A stretch of DNA of 64,000 bases from Acrasis kona. Its lineage: Eukaryota > Heterolobosea > Eutetramitea > Acrasida > Acrasidae. The notes under the pieces were generated by a model, which was given only the letters and a program-made list of their open reading frames with translations, had not been told where the DNA came from and searched no databases. The DNA lies in NCBI GenBank assembly GCA_026419775.2, contig JAOPGA020000734.1, forward strand, positions 62,001 to 126,000, given 5' to 3'. This document shows, piece after piece, positions 11,193 to 22,195 of the stretch; the first letter of the stretch is position 1, and the number at the start of each line of letters is the position of its first letter. The position numbers were made by a program, and so were the translations under genes.

Positions 11193-11658
11193 TTAATGTG
11201 CCTTAGAGAGCACTTTCCTTTCAATGTGTACTTTCTGCTCTGCGGGAATGTCTGTGTTTACATCCAAAACAAAGTTAACCATAAAGTTCAATACTTCGGG
11301 TTTAACCTTTTCTACATTCTTGTTGATGTCGCTAATAGCCCTCTGCTTTCTGGCTTCAAGCTCATGTGTACCTTGTGATGTGGTTCCGACTTGCTGATTA
11401 TAATTAGTTGCTGTAATTTTGTAGACATACTTCGTTCTTGTATTGATTGTATTTTCTTTCGGCATTTTCTTTGTATTTTTGAATTTCTCTATCAGCGTCG
11501 TCGCGAGCATGCTTTGATTTTTGGAGCCTGTCTAACAAAAAGATGTGAGAATCAGATTAAAAGCACTGTGTTTTACTCTTCTTTGCTTCCTTTACGATAT
11601 CTGCAGCCTTTTGCTCTGCATCTAATAGTAGTTTAATGCTTCCCTTGCTTTTGGACAT
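11193..11658 (-). CDS. ATP6V1G: V-type H+-ATPase subunit G
   Basis: Three exons (11577-11658, 11431-11531, 11193-11393) with introns of 45 and 37 nt give 127 residues, against about 115-120 in the family. The start GSIKLLLDAEQKAADIVKEA is the family signature (xLLxAExxAxxxVxxAR), followed by the charged helix RLQKSKHARDDADREIQKYK. The C-terminal part (VLNFMVNFVLDVNTDIP) also matches. G pairs with E to form the peripheral stators of the V-ATPase that acidifies vacuoles. The frame stays open upstream to ATG 11799, but family length and the N-terminal signature favour ATG 11658. Confidence 0.9.
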
Positions 11659-12206
11659 CTCTGCTCTTGATTGTTTCGTTAGAGTAAACCGTTTTTTGTC
11701 CAATAAAGTCCGATAATTCCTTACAACAGCTCCAACAATCTGGGAGAGGGTGGAGTTCTTGGAAAGAGATAGAACGTTCAAGTCGAAGATATTTTTCATA
11801 TAACGACAAAATAATGCTTGGATTAAAACACAATAACAATGGTGTTCTTAAGTTTCCATTATTCCTCTTTATCTGCAAAGCTAAACAGCTGGATTTCTCA
11901 CTTCAAAAAAAAACAGTTTACGTTGACTGGTATGGTATTAATTATTTCAAAGCAGAGGCGAATGTTGCTACAAAACAAACTGTAATGGTGATGTTATGAT
12001 GAAACCACCGTTTGTCTGTGATCTGAAGATCACTTATGAGATAGACTGTAAGCTTTTGGTCCTTTTGACTAACTTGTCCCATATCCTTCTTATGCTATCT
12101 GCATGTTCAATGTTCTTGTAACGATTCTTTAAAACGAACTCACCCTGTCGTTCAATTCTCAAATTGACACCTCAGTGATCGAATCGAGATGATATAGATT
12201 TTCAAA
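11659..12206. other. Intergenic with one minus-strand coding-like patch
   Basis: This lies between the divergent V-ATPase G and peptidase genes. Most is AT-rich without coding signal. On the minus strand 12034-12171 is open for 45 codons and reads like a protein C-terminus (for example FVLKNRYKNIEHADSIRRIW), with stop TAA at 12034-12036. No start or upstream exon could be tied to it, and any upstream exon would overlap the first exon of the peptidase gene. Confidence 0.4.
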
Positions 12207-12882
12207 ATGCTAATATTCTCAGTGCACGGTGACACGAATTTCAAAAACGTAATTATATAACCTACAAACAATAACAAAACATTAGCATCAACTCCACACA
12301 TTTCCAGATGGAAGAATTCAAGGACACTTGGATAATTTTGCTGGGGTACATTGCATAATGAATGCATACTTTTCTGGTAAATTGAACAAGGATTATGTAC
12401 GAGTAGAAATCACATATGGCGAAGAGACAGACATGGAGGGTGCTAGGGAGCTTAGAAAAGAAATAACACCACGTGACGTCATAGTCGTAATTGATGTAAC
12501 TGGAACGGTGACACAAAAATCATTTGTAATTGAAAAATGCTTTAATGCCAAAATCAGAAGGTTCTTAAATGAGATATTAGCAGATATGGACTGCGACGTT
12601 TTTGAAAACTGTCCCGATGAGATTGCGCAACAAGATGAGACTGATGTATACCGGAAGGTCGCCCCCTTTTGCTTCTTTTTAGGTGTTCCGGTACAAGGCG
12701 GAGACTACAATGAAGGAATGGTATTTTCACATGTAAAGACGTTGGAGGCTGTCAAGGAGGCTGTCATCAGAATTGTAGAGAAGTATCCTGACTTTGTAGA
12801 AAGACATGCCCTGAACGTAAATACCGAGCCGAAAAATGAATTAGACATCGATGAGGGTGCTTTAGGGTTTTTGACTCTTTAA
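12207..12882 (+). CDS. Zinc peptidase of the M20/M28 type (short)
   Basis: Exon 1 (12207-12248) encodes MLIFSVHGDTNFKN; a 37-nt intron (12249-12285) joins it in frame to exon 2 (12286-12882), giving 212 residues. Metal-site motifs occur in the right order for co-catalytic zinc peptidases: HxD in VHGDTN, the bridging Asp in GHLDNFAG, the Glu pair in TYGEETDMEGA, an acidic ligand in VVIDVTGT and a late His in MVFSHVKTLEA. It is shorter than typical enzymes (about 350-450 residues) because the lid/dimerisation domain is missing. Substrate unknown. The splice acceptor was chosen because the alternative, 25 nt downstream, shifts the frame. Confidence 0.7.
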
Positions 12883-13213
12883 ATAAAGTTTGTTTTTGTT
12901 GTGTTATTTATTTTCATACTACCACCAACCGTCGAAGTAAACAATAGCGCAACGCCATCCGTTCACGTCATTAAGTTGGTTCATCTCCGCGCGACTTGTA
13001 AACCAATTACGTGTTATTAAAATGGTTACGTGGAACGACGGCATTCTCTCAAAAATTTTGTTATTGATGTTTTTTATAGTCCCAAACTAGTGCTCTTCAG
13101 GATTGTTAAGTACCACTCGTGCTGTAATTGATAGCTATACAAATACATAGCATCTCTTTTAATTATAAACTTTCTTTATTTGAACTACGGTCAACCGAGC
13201 AATAATTTTTTTA
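12883..13213. other. Intergenic, no gene seen
   Basis: An AATAAA follows the peptidase stop at once. The rest holds the 5' region of the RhoGEF gene, with an AT-rich stretch just before its ATG. No tRNA, repeat or ORF of note. Confidence 0.6.
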
Positions 13214-15442
13214 ATGTCTTCAGGTGCTGAAGGGTCAGAGGGTACAGAGGATAACTATAATTTTGATGAGAATAAGCATTTAAATTTAAGTGCGCATGTA
13301 TCTAGTAGCACGCAGGGTGACGATGTCGAATGTGAAGACAACATATCGGTGCATTCAGAATCGGTACTGAGAACCCCTTCAAAAAGAAACAGAAGTCCTT
13401 CGATATCAACAAGCAGTAAGAGAAGCGTAAGAACACAATCGATAAGCCCAGCAAGCCATTTATTAACAAGCCCTTCTTGGAAGGAAGAAATAGCAAGAGA
13501 AACAAAAGAGACTATTCATTTTCGTCAAAAATTAGAACAAAAGTACAAAACACCACGTTACGTCGAAGATTCTTATGGCAATCTCAAAGACACAAATACC
13601 ATTTACCAAGAGCTCAGAAACATTCAAGACAAGTATACAGAAACGTCAAAGACGATGAATTTTAATGACGTTCGGCCCAGCGTTTCGTTACGTTCATACC
13701 AGCTTTCGCGAGAGGAATTGGTAATCGCCAGAAGAAAAGAATACACGGATTATGTCAACAGACGAAAACAAAAGAAACTCGAAAAGAAGGCGAGAAGAGC
13801 CGAGCAGAAGAAAATCGAGCAGGAATATTTAAAAATGGAACAAGAAAAAGAATCCTTAGAGAACGACATCGACATTAGAAAACAACGAATGGTAGAAACC
13901 GAATTAAGAAATAACGATTTGATGAACAGGCGGAAACGAGCTTCAAGTTTCCAGGGACTACAAATTAAGCACGAACCAGTAAAAAACAAAGACAGATTGG
14001 AGTTGAAAATATCTTACCCTAAAATCATCAACACGACCAAAAGACTTACACCTCAGGAGGAGGATGAAGTCAGGCGGAGGAGGGAGCGCGACGAGAAACA
14101 AAAGCGCGAAGAGGAAGCTCTTAACAATAAAAAACCATATAAAGCTCCGAAAGTTTTGTTTTATGTAAAGGAAAAGAAGGAAGAAGGACCTAAGCCCAGA
14201 ACCAAATACGTAGCTCCTCTTCCGAACGAGATGAAAAAGAAGAGAAGGAGTTATAATGGAGATAGGAGTATTGAGATTAACGAGTTTGATTTGCAGAAAT
14301 TAAGGGAGGAGGACGAACTACAGCGGAAACAACTAGAAATCGAATTGGCTCTACAAAAAGAGAAGGAGGAAGAAGAACAGCGTATACAAGCGGAGAAGGA
14401 GGAGGAAATGCTCAAAATGCTGGGTAGAAGAATAAGGGTTCTACAGGAAATTGTAGAGACCGAAAGCACATACGTTAATAATTTGTCCATGATCTTTTCT
14501 AGATATGCTCATCCTATAAAAGATCGTGGCCTTTTGTCAAACGACCAGTACCAACTCGTTTTTAATGATTTGAACATTATTTGGAAGTTGAACGAGGACT
14601 TTTTCAAGGATTTAGAACGCTGCTACAACTCTATTGTACAGGAGAATGATAACAATCGCATATCAAGTCCCCTACATTCGATAGGAAAGTTATTTAAGAG
14701 CAAGGCACCTACTTTTAAATTGTACACTGAGTTTATAAACAAATATGAGTCTTGTATTCAAGTAATTGAAGAACAGACCGAAAAAAATAGACAGTTTAGA
14801 CAATTTAGAAATGAAGTTACCAAAGCTCTTATCAACGAACAAAATCACAACACAGACCTTACCTCGTTTATGATATTACCCGTGCAACGTATACCTAGGT
14901 ACCGGTTACTGTTGAATGATTTAGTGAGGAACACTCCCGAAGAGCATGAAGATTTGGCGCCTTTAATGGAGGCACTTGAATTGATCAGTGGGATTGCTGA
15001 ATATTGTAACAAAAGAAAAAGTGAGTCGGTAAACTCAAACAAGGTTGTGGAACTTGCCGAAGAGTTGAAAATCCCCGACCTGGTCCAACCATCAAGAAAA
15101 CTGGTCAAAGAGGGAAGATCCAAATATGAAAAGACAAAATCAAAGAATTTAAGATTGTATCTGTTCAATGATTTGCTGATTATAGTACAAAGTGGGTTAA
15201 TCAACAAGGTGTTCCAAATACAATTAAGAAACAACAACAATGAACCAAACTTGCTCATGACACCGAGCGAAAATGAGACACACTTTTTATTGCGCCTGGA
15301 GGCACCCAAAGAAAATTTTGATAGATCAATGTCTTTTGACACCATCAATGACAGAGATGAATGGCTGAGCACTCTACAGTCCACAATTAAAAATCTACAG
15401 AAGAGGACAGGTTCCATCATTATTCAACCGTTTTCCTTTTAG
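13214..15442 (+). CDS. Dbl-family Rho guanine-nucleotide exchange factor (DH-PH)
   Basis: A single exon of 742 residues. Residues 1-110 are Ser-rich and disordered; 150-400 are long charged helices rich in Lys/Glu/Arg (a probable coiled coil). A DH domain spans roughly 405-595: it starts RRIRVLQEIVETESTYVNNL and includes the hallmark LTSFMILPVQRIPRYRLLL helix. A PH domain follows (about 615-735) with LRLYLFNDLLIIV and the closing helix DEWLSTLQSTIKNL. DH-PH proteins load GTP onto Rho GTPases; two Rho-like GTPases lie within 10 kb. There is no SH3, RhoGAP or IQ motif, so regulation probably runs through the helical N-terminus. Confidence 0.93.
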   Translation: MSSGAEGSEGTEDNYNFDENKHLNLSAHVSSSTQGDDVECEDNISVHSESVLRTPSKRNRSPSISTSSKRSVRTQSISPASHLLTSPSWKEEIARETKETIHFRQKLEQKYKTPRYVEDSYGNLKDTNTIYQELRNIQDKYTETSKTMNFNDVRPSVSLRSYQLSREELVIARRKEYTDYVNRRKQKKLEKKARRAEQKKIEQEYLKMEQEKESLENDIDIRKQRMVETELRNNDLMNRRKRASSFQGLQIKHEPVKNKDRLELKISYPKIINTTKRLTPQEEDEVRRRRERDEKQKREEEALNNKKPYKAPKVLFYVKEKKEEGPKPRTKYVAPLPNEMKKKRRSYNGDRSIEINEFDLQKLREEDELQRKQLEIELALQKEKEEEEQRIQAEKEEEMLKMLGRRIRVLQEIVETESTYVNNLSMIFSRYAHPIKDRGLLSNDQYQLVFNDLNIIWKLNEDFFKDLERCYNSIVQENDNNRISSPLHSIGKLFKSKAPTFKLYTEFINKYESCIQVIEEQTEKNRQFRQFRNEVTKALINEQNHNTDLTSFMILPVQRIPRYRLLLNDLVRNTPEEHEDLAPLMEALELISGIAEYCNKRKSESVNSNKVVELAEELKIPDLVQPSRKLVKEGRSKYEKTKSKNLRLYLFNDLLIIVQSGLINKVFQIQLRNNNNEPNLLMTPSENETHFLLRLEAPKENFDRSMSFDTINDRDEWLSTLQSTIKNLQKRTGSIIIQPFSF

Positions 15443-15565
15443 ATAATTTTGAGCTTTACTGACTTATTGGCCGAGCAGAGACTGGAAGAACTTTTGTACT
15501 AATTGAAAAATATAACACATTCTGAAACAACTGTTTTGTAATAATCCTACTCAACTCCGATAAGA

Positions 15566-16550
15566 ATGCGACACAGCCCGCTGGTGTTGGTGTTGATGTT
15601 ATTGGCTGTCACTTATTGTGTAAGCGTTCCAGTCATATCAATGCATGGGATATTTTCATCTCATAAAGATTTTGACAAAGTAGATGCAATACTGAACAAT
15701 GGTCGTAAAATATTCTTTCCATTAAGTAAAGATGCAGAATTCTCCGCCACTAATTTTTATCAGAGGTTTTCGAAAACACGAACAGTTTAATCTTTCCCCT
15801 GAGTTATCAGCTTGATAGAATTAGGATCGAAATAGAGGCCATCAAACAAGCAAATAATTTTACTGAATTTGATTTGTTGTGCCATTCCCAAGGAGCTTTA
15901 TTATGTAGAGCTTATGTAATGAGCACTGCACACACTTGTCGCAATTTGATCTCACTTAGTGGCCCTCAATTAGGTTCGACAATTCTTTTTATTTTTGCCC
16001 ATAACAATTAGGTTATTTTGGTGCCACATCTATCCTAGAAAAAGTCCCATTCTTTAAGAATTTTACAAGATACGAAGCACACAGGTTCTTCTACACTACT
16101 TTGGCACAAAGCTTCTTCTCAATGAGTAACTTTTGTAAGATGAATTGACAATTCAGAATCTAACAAGTTTAATTAGGGGTCGATCCATTCCACAAGGAAG
16201 ATTACTTCAAGTACAACACTTTCATGCCGCTATATTTAAGCAAGAATGAAGTCTTCAAATCAAATTTCCTGCGTCTAAAGAAGGCAGTGTTTCTTGGCTC
16301 CTCAGCAGATGAAGTGATCGAGCCTTATCAATCTTCCACGTTTGGATATTGGGATTGGAACCCAGCATATGACCAGTATAAGCTGATCCCATTCCATGAA
16401 CAAGAAGTTTTTGTTAATGACAATTTTGGACTCAAGACGATGAGCTTAGATGGTCGACTGGTTATTAAGGAGGTTGAAGAAGTCACACATAAGGGATGGA
16501 TGTACAACGAAACTGCCTTCACTACATATGTTCTACCATTTTTGGATTAA
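15566..16550 (+). CDS. PPT2: Lysosomal thioesterase, palmitoyl-protein thioesterase 2-like
   Basis: Four exons (15566-15765, 15804-15973, 16012-16134, 16177-16550) with introns of 38, 38 and 42 nt give 288 residues. A signal peptide occupies residues 1-20. The alpha/beta-hydrolase elements are all present: VISMHGIFSS oxyanion strand, the nucleophile elbow CHSQGALLCRAY, SGPQLG, the PPT-specific NFWVDPFHKEDYF, the acid loop SSADEVIEPYQSSTFGYWD and catalytic His in EVTHKGWM. The FGLKTM strand and the PxQSSxFGxxD motif place it nearer PPT2 than PPT1. Expected role: removal of fatty acyl groups in lysosomes. Confidence 0.9.
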
Positions 16551-16617
16551 TAATTAATGACACAAACATTGAAACTGTATAATAAAGTTACACGCTGCTT
16601 CATTTATTTTACTGTAC

Positions 16618-17398
16618 TTATAACAGAGTGCAAGCTGATGAAAGTTTTCCAGAAGTTTTTCTTGGGAACAAAACTGTTCTTACGGCTTCATCAAATAAAA
16701 GTTTGATTTGAAATTTTTTCTTGGCTGACGATTCGATGTACTTTATAGCTTTGATTTGTTGTTTTAATTGTTCGCCTTGCTGATGGCTGACGGTAGTCTC
16801 CCCTGTGTTCTTTAAACTCGCAACATAGTTGGCATCGTCTCGAAGATCGATCTTAGTTCCGACTATCGCATTACTTCAACAGAACAAAAATAAAAACGAA
16901 CCTAAAATAATTGGAGTGTTGGACATGTGATGCGTAACCTCCGGATGCCACTTCTTCTTGATGTTTTGATAGCTCGTAGATGAAACCACGCTAAAGCACA
17001 TTAAACTACATTTGATTAGAAACAATCACCATTCATTCTTACAATATATTAGACCCCGGGTAGCTCAATGGTCTCAAACTATAAAAGTTAGATATGATGA
17101 TACGATAGAGTTACTGACCGATCATACTCCTCTTGCCCAGCTGTATCCCATAAACCCAAGTTACTTTTAAAGTCAGTAGTCGAGTAACATTAACTTACAC
17201 CGTCCTTCCATCTACAACCGTATTACAGTTTGTGTTGTCGAACACAGTCGGCACGTAGGTTTCCGGAAAAGTATCCCTCGCGTAAACCCAGAGCAAACAA
17301 GTCTTTCCTATCAAAGTAAGGCTCTACAAGGAACAAAACAAAACCATACCGACAGCACCATCTCCCACCACTACTAGCTTGACATCTCTTGTCGTCAT
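16618..17398 (-). CDS. Rho/Rac-family small GTPase
   Basis: Six short exons (17350-17398, 17199-17307, 17119-17163, 17043-17078, 16902-17005, 16618-16862) separated by introns of 42, 35, 40, 37 and 39 nt give 195 residues. G1 is GDGAVGKTCLL, switch [10 protein letters not shown]3 [19 protein letters not shown]4 [10 protein letters not shown]5 ESSAKK, plus the Rho-type [20 protein letters not shown]. It ends CTLL, a CaaX box predicted to be geranylgeranylated. The Rho insert is short. It is a likely client of DH-PH factors such as the one encoded at 13.2-15.4 kb. Five introns in under 600 coding bases is the densest case here. Confidence 0.95.
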
Positions 17399-17456
17399 CT
17401 TGAAAGTAAGACAAATTTAACGTCACACGTCAGTGTTTGTAAAATAGATTTTATTT

Positions 17457-18514
17457 TTAGAACTGACCTGTTCTTCTCTTTTGTATGTACTCAATCACTG
17501 GTCTTATCAAAACCAAAGGATCAGGATTATTATGTGCGAAAATCATTTGTGTGTAACCCGCCAAGAAGGCACCAAAGAAATCAGCTAACCAATAAATCCA
17601 CTGGTCACCCCAATCCCAAGCAACCAAGGCTGGTCCGAATGCACGTGCAGGATTAAAGCATCCACCAGAGACGGTACCTCCGATAAAGACTAGGAAACCC
17701 AAAGTGAAGCCGATGGCAATGGGTGCGAAACCTCCCTTACTGTCACCACTCGTGGTGTAGACGGTAAGTTTTGGTCTGACGGTCTTGCTCTTGACGGATC
17801 CGGTGGTGGCGGCTGCCTCCATTTCGTCCTCATCAAAATCAACTTTAACGTCATTGGAGAAATCCTTCTTTTCAATTTTATCGAAGGCGGTAGCAAAGAT
17901 GACGTAAACTAGAATGTAAGTCAAGATGGCTTCCATCACCAATGCCTCCCAAATGGAAGTGTCCGAAGAACGATGGGCCACAACATCCTTGACGACGGTG
18001 TTACCGGGGAAGGTGATTAAAAGAAGGATTGATGCCATAACAGCTCCACTCATCTGGGCAATGATGTACATTACACATTTTAGCGCATTAATTTTACCAG
18101 TCACAAAAGTGGCGAAAGTTACGGCTGGGTTAAAGTTGGCTCCGGATACGTCTGCGAAAGAATAGATTAATGCCACGGAGCAAAATCCAGTTGCAACGGC
18201 TCCAATAAGTGGTTCTGAAGTATAGTGGTTGGCTTGACGTTTATAATTGTATGAAGTCGCGCAGACAATAAAAATGAACAATGTTGTGCACAACAATTCT
18301 CCACCAATGGCCTTGATGAGCTAACGATTGTTAAAAAAACGTCTCTTCCAGCAAAAGAAAAACATACCAAAATTCTTTTAGTGCGGTTCTCGGCCTTTAG
18401 TTTCATTTGCTCCTGAACAATCTTGTTAATTTCATCAGTGTGCTCTGTTCCTGATTCGGGTCTAGTATTTGTGCCCCCAACAGTTATTTCCTCTAAATCT
18501 GTGCGCCTCGACAT
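17457..18514 (-). CDS. Aquaporin (MIP family water/glycerol channel)
   Basis: Exon 1 (18368-18514) and exon 2 (17457-18320), joined by a 47-nt intron, give 336 residues. The N-terminus is hydrophilic. Six membrane segments and both pore motifs are intact: GANFNPAVTFA and GGCFNPARAFG. Position after the second NPA is Arg, as in water-selective channels. An unusual acidic cytosolic loop of about 55 residues (VDFDEDEMEAAATTGS...) sits between helices 3-4 and the second half, longer than in plant or animal aquaporins, and could carry regulation. The C-terminus is short and basic. In free-living amoebae such channels serve the contractile vacuole, but location here is inferred. Confidence 0.93.
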
Positions 18515-18679
18515 GATGACTACTCACGGAACACAAACAACGACTGTGAGTAAACGAAAGCAGTTGATTTGAAAAAAATAAGGTTGACAGCGCGATTTTG
18601 CCACCCTCCAAATTCAACGTTAAAAGACCAATTAGAAGAAATAAATTGTAACAATCAATTTTTGTACAAACACCCATTT

Positions 18680-21600
18680 TTATTTCTTGACAAACTCCGA
18701 AGCAACGTGCCTCAATTTCTCGCTGTAACGAGCAAATTGTTCCTGCAACTCTACATCATCCTTCATGGCCGTGGTCAAGTTCAATATACTGGACTTGTTG
18801 TCTATGAATTGTTTTAATTTTGAAAATTCATTTTCGTCAAGATTCATGGTCATGTCCTTGACGGCCTTTATCATGTTTGAAACCTTTGATTCGCCTCCAT
18901 GATTGACCACCGTGGTCGAATAATAGTCGACTTGTGATGCCATATCTTCCACTCCATACAAGTCCATTTTGTCATAATAATCGAGATTAGGTAAATCTTC
19001 TTTGGTCAAAATATCTTTAACGATGGAATCCTTTCCTGGTCTGACAACCTCGTATGTAAATGGGTCCGTATAATCCAACTTTGTTCTATAAAACAATTCT
19101 TGTTGTTCGATTGGGTATTGATTATCTTCGTTATGTACCGTCGTTCTTCTTTCGCCCATCAATACATCGCCGCTCTCTGCGTCCTCTAGGATGTCATCCA
19201 ACGATAGTGCATTATAAGATTCTTGATTGAATGCTTTGGATTGTTCCAAGCTATCGAGTCCACCTCCACTGCCGAGTCCAATGGATGCTTTGAGCGGTAA
19301 TCCACCGAATCCATAATCAATGTCGTCGTCATCGCCATCAGAGAATATAGCAGGTTGTTGTTGTTCCTGCTCCTGCTCCTGCTCCTGTTCTTCTTCTACT
19401 TCTTCTTCTACTTGTGGATCAGATAATTCTGATTGATTGACATTGTAGTCTGGATCAAAACCTTCAGCTTCCGCATACTGTGCTCTGCTGGCTGCACCAA
19501 CTGATTCGTTAAACTTGCTTGAACGCACAAAATCTGGGTGCAATTCATAATTTCCATGCTCATTGATGAGGTATGGAACTCTGGTTCCATAAGTATTATA
19601 TCCGTAGAAATCTCCATCAGTATCTTGCAACAGTTTTTTGCCATTGTTATCTTCTACGAGATAGTGTCTCTCATTTTCATATTCCCTGTAACGTCTTCCT
19701 TCTTCATCCGTCTGTAATATTATGTTTGGATCGACTGGTTTGAAATTACCACGACCATCTCCTCGGAAGTATAGTCTAACGCCATCGTAATTGGTTCGAT
19801 AACACAATCCATTCTTATCTTCCACGTAAAAGTCACCTTCATTGTCTCTTATTAGGTAACTTTTCACTCCTTCATCTTCTACGACGTAACGACCATGGCG
19901 TAACCTCTTTATGGGCCCCGTTTGACGTTCGGAGATGAAATCTCCATAACGATTGATGAAGAAGTACACCTTCTCTCCATCTTCTTCGCTCTGATAAAAG
20001 TGTTCGTGATCGTCGCTATCGTATTCGAGTGCACAATACGTTCCGTTCCTGTCCGTGATTAATGGTTTTTTAACTCCTTCGACATCAACGTGATAGTAAG
20101 TACCATCTTCGTCCATAGGTGGTATTTGTGTTGTATAATATGGTTTTTTTGTTGGATGACGTTCGAAATCGCCGTGACCATCCGGCACAAAGTAGATACG
20201 ATCTCCGTTGCTGTACTGTTGGAAATAATCACCATCTTCATCTTTCAAGTAATAGAATCCACGTTTGCCCCTAACAAAGTAACTTCTTTTTTTTTCATCT
20301 TCGTCGTACAAGTAAGCACGGTTATTTCTATCCACATAGAATCGACCCCATGGTTCAGGCGTTCTGATCAACTTCTTTTTGGATCTTTGTCGTTGGAGAG
20401 ACTCGTCAAAGTATTCGTCGTCGTACTCGTCGGCGTACTCATCTAATGGATTGTATCTGGAGTGATAAGGTTGAGGTTCCGTTCCAAAGTGTTTTGCATT
20501 TTCGGCACGAGCCAAATCCACATCGTCATCAGAGTACTCCGATCTGTTCTTGTTTGGAATTTGATCGTTATCGTATTCATCCTCGTCGTCAGAGAAATCC
20601 GTTCTCCTCTTGTTCATGATGATATCATATATTCCATGAAGAGGACCGCCATCGGCATATGCTCTGTATTCGTACGGAGCATCGTCGTATTCGTAATTTG
20701 GATGTTTAGAACCATACAAATGTCTACGTTGTGGACTATACAATTCGTTGTAACGTCCGCCGGTTATCGTCATGCCAAATGGCTCCTCTTCAACCCTTTC
20801 GTTGGGATATTTGTATCTTCTCCAGTCCTTGAACATTTTCTGGGATTTTCTCTCCGGAATCCTTTCGGTGAAATTTTCGCCTCGATAGATGGGTCCAGGG
20901 AAATCTTGGAATGGCGCGTCGTACTTTTCCTCGAACATTCTTCTCGCGATGAATTCGTATTGAACCTTGTCCTCTTCGGATAAATCTCTTTCGTATTCGA
21001 TGGTGCTGAATGCTCGTTGACCGTAATTTCTAGAATAGGGATCTTCCATGGGACCTAGGAATGGATCCAAATTCATAAATTGACTTCTCGTGTATAAGAA
21101 GAATCCTTCGGGATCATTCTTGATCCATTCGTCAATCACTTGCGTGGCTTCGTCGTCGTGTCCGTTGTCGATCGCTTCGGAGAGCAACGGAACATAAGTG
21201 TCTAATTTGGTCCTCGACATTTTTTCGGCGACCATGTCTTTTGCTCTGGATTCATACGTGGGGATGCCCGCACGATCGGTGAATCCTAATTCCTTCATGT
21301 CGGCCGATAAGCGATTCACAACGTCGGGTCTCATCATGCGGTTGACCGTATCTGATTTGAGCATCTTGATGTATGGGTACATCATGTCGGTGTAGAATGG
21401 GAACAATTCGTACAAGTTGAACGGAATGTTTCTGATGAGAGGATGGTTGGGATCTAATTTTTGTCTCAGGTAGTTGAGCTTCTCGACCTCTGAATTTTGG
21501 GCTGCTCTTGTCGCGATTTCTGCTGCCACTTCGTCGTTGACACCCATCACGTTGGGACCGAAGAAGGTTTTGATCAGAACGCGACCTGGGTTGAGTTGAC

Positions 21601-22195
21601 GATCCAAGTGATCCTCTAGTGTTTCTGGTGTAATGTAGTTGGCTGACTCTGCATGGAAGCGTCTCAAGAATTCTTTTCTCTTCGAAGAGGAAATGGCTTC
21701 GCGATTGAGGCGGCTCTGGTTTCTTTCTCTTTCCAAGCGTTCGTATTCCTCACGAACTTGATCCTGTAATTTCTCATTCTTGGCCATGTTTTCCAAGGAG
21801 ACCCTTAGTTTTTCTGCTCTATAGTCCAAAACAGCTTTTTTGTGATTCAAAAACCTTTTGACTGATCTCTCATTGTAACCTTTGCGGTACTCGCTGTATT
21901 CCTTTCCAAGTCTTTTGCGCGTCTCCGTCATTTGCTCTTTGTAGATTTTCATTCTTAGCGCAACGGTTTCGTTGTGCGTTAAATTGTTTATTTTTTTCAA
22001 GTTAAGCGTCGGTACACTACCATCCTCTGGGCTTTCGATTTGAGGTCTGATGACTTTGTGAACTCTCGTTGTAGCTCTTTCGTATCTCGATTTTTTTGGT
22101 TTTGTAGCACTTTTGGTGGCGGATCCCAGTGGTGTCTGTGCATATGCACGCTTATAACACGGCTGGCCCACTCGTAACCGAGAGAGATGGAGCAT
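18680..22195 (-). CDS. Large, probably mitochondrial protein with tandem aromatic/acidic repeats
   Basis: A single exon of 1171 residues. The first 30 residues are basic and Ser/Thr/Ala-rich without acids (MLHLSRLRVGQPCYKRAYA), a good mitochondrial presequence. Residues 75-210 are charged helices with ESANYITPETLEDHL, weakly like mitoribosomal mS26-type proteins. About 640-925 is a repeat region: units near 65 residues, each with Gly-aromatic pairs (GDFY, GFYY, GTYY), DGxRxYF and YVVEDEGVK-type strands, about 3.5 copies. The tail has an acidic EQEQEQEQ run and ends in helices. I know no named domain like the repeats. It could be a lineage-specific mitoribosome or membrane-organising component. 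Confidence 0.8.
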   Translation of the reverse strand: MLHLSRLRVGQPCYKRAYAQTPLGSATKSATKPKKSRYERATTRVHKVIRPQIESPEDGSVPTLNLKKINNLTHNETVALRMKIYKEQMTETRKRLGKEYSEYRKGYNERSVKRFLNHKKAVLDYRAEKLRVSLENMAKNEKLQDQVREEYERLERERNQSRLNREAISSSKRKEFLRRFHAESANYITPETLEDHLDRQLNPGRVLIKTFFGPNVMGVNDEVAAEIATRAAQNSEVEKLNYLRQKLDPNHPLIRNIPFNLYELFPFYTDMMYPYIKMLKSDTVNRMMRPDVVNRLSADMKELGFTDRAGIPTYESRAKDMVAEKMSRTKLDTYVPLLSEAIDNGHDDEATQVIDEWIKNDPEGFFLYTRSQFMNLDPFLGPMEDPYSRNYGQRAFSTIEYERDLSEEDKVQYEFIARRMFEEKYDAPFQDFPGPIYRGENFTERIPERKSQKMFKDWRRYKYPNERVEEEPFGMTITGGRYNELYSPQRRHLYGSKHPNYEYDDAPYEYRAYADGGPLHGIYDIIMNKRRTDFSDDEDEYDNDQIPNKNRSEYSDDDVDLARAENAKHFGTEPQPYHSRYNPLDEYADEYDDEYFDESLQRQRSKKKLIRTPEPWGRFYVDRNNRAYLYDEDEKKRSYFVRGKRGFYYLKDEDGDYFQQYSNGDRIYFVPDGHGDFERHPTKKPYYTTQIPPMDEDGTYYHVDVEGVKKPLITDRNGTYCALEYDSDDHEHFYQSEEDGEKVYFFINRYGDFISERQTGPIKRLRHGRYVVEDEGVKSYLIRDNEGDFYVEDKNGLCYRTNYDGVRLYFRGDGRGNFKPVDPNIILQTDEEGRRYREYENERHYLVEDNNGKKLLQDTDGDFYGYNTYGTRVPYLINEHGNYELHPDFVRSSKFNESVGAASRAQYAEAEGFDPDYNVNQSELSDPQVEEEVEEEQEQEQEQEQQQPAIFSDGDDDDIDYGFGGLPLKASIGLGSGGGLDSLEQSKAFNQESYNALSLDDILEDAESGDVLMGERRTTVHNEDNQYPIEQQELFYRTKLDYTDPFTYEVVRPGKDSIVKDILTKEDLPNLDYYDKMDLYGVEDMASQVDYYSTTVVNHGGESKVSNMIKAVKDMTMNLDENEFSKLKQFIDNKSSILNLTTAMKDDVELQEQFARYSEKLRHVASEFVKK

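Noticed and set aside
18680-22195. Several plus-strand frames of 65-173 codons inside the 1171-residue gene
   Set aside because: Shadows; Val/Ile-rich text mirroring Asp/Tyr/Glu codons, no start context.
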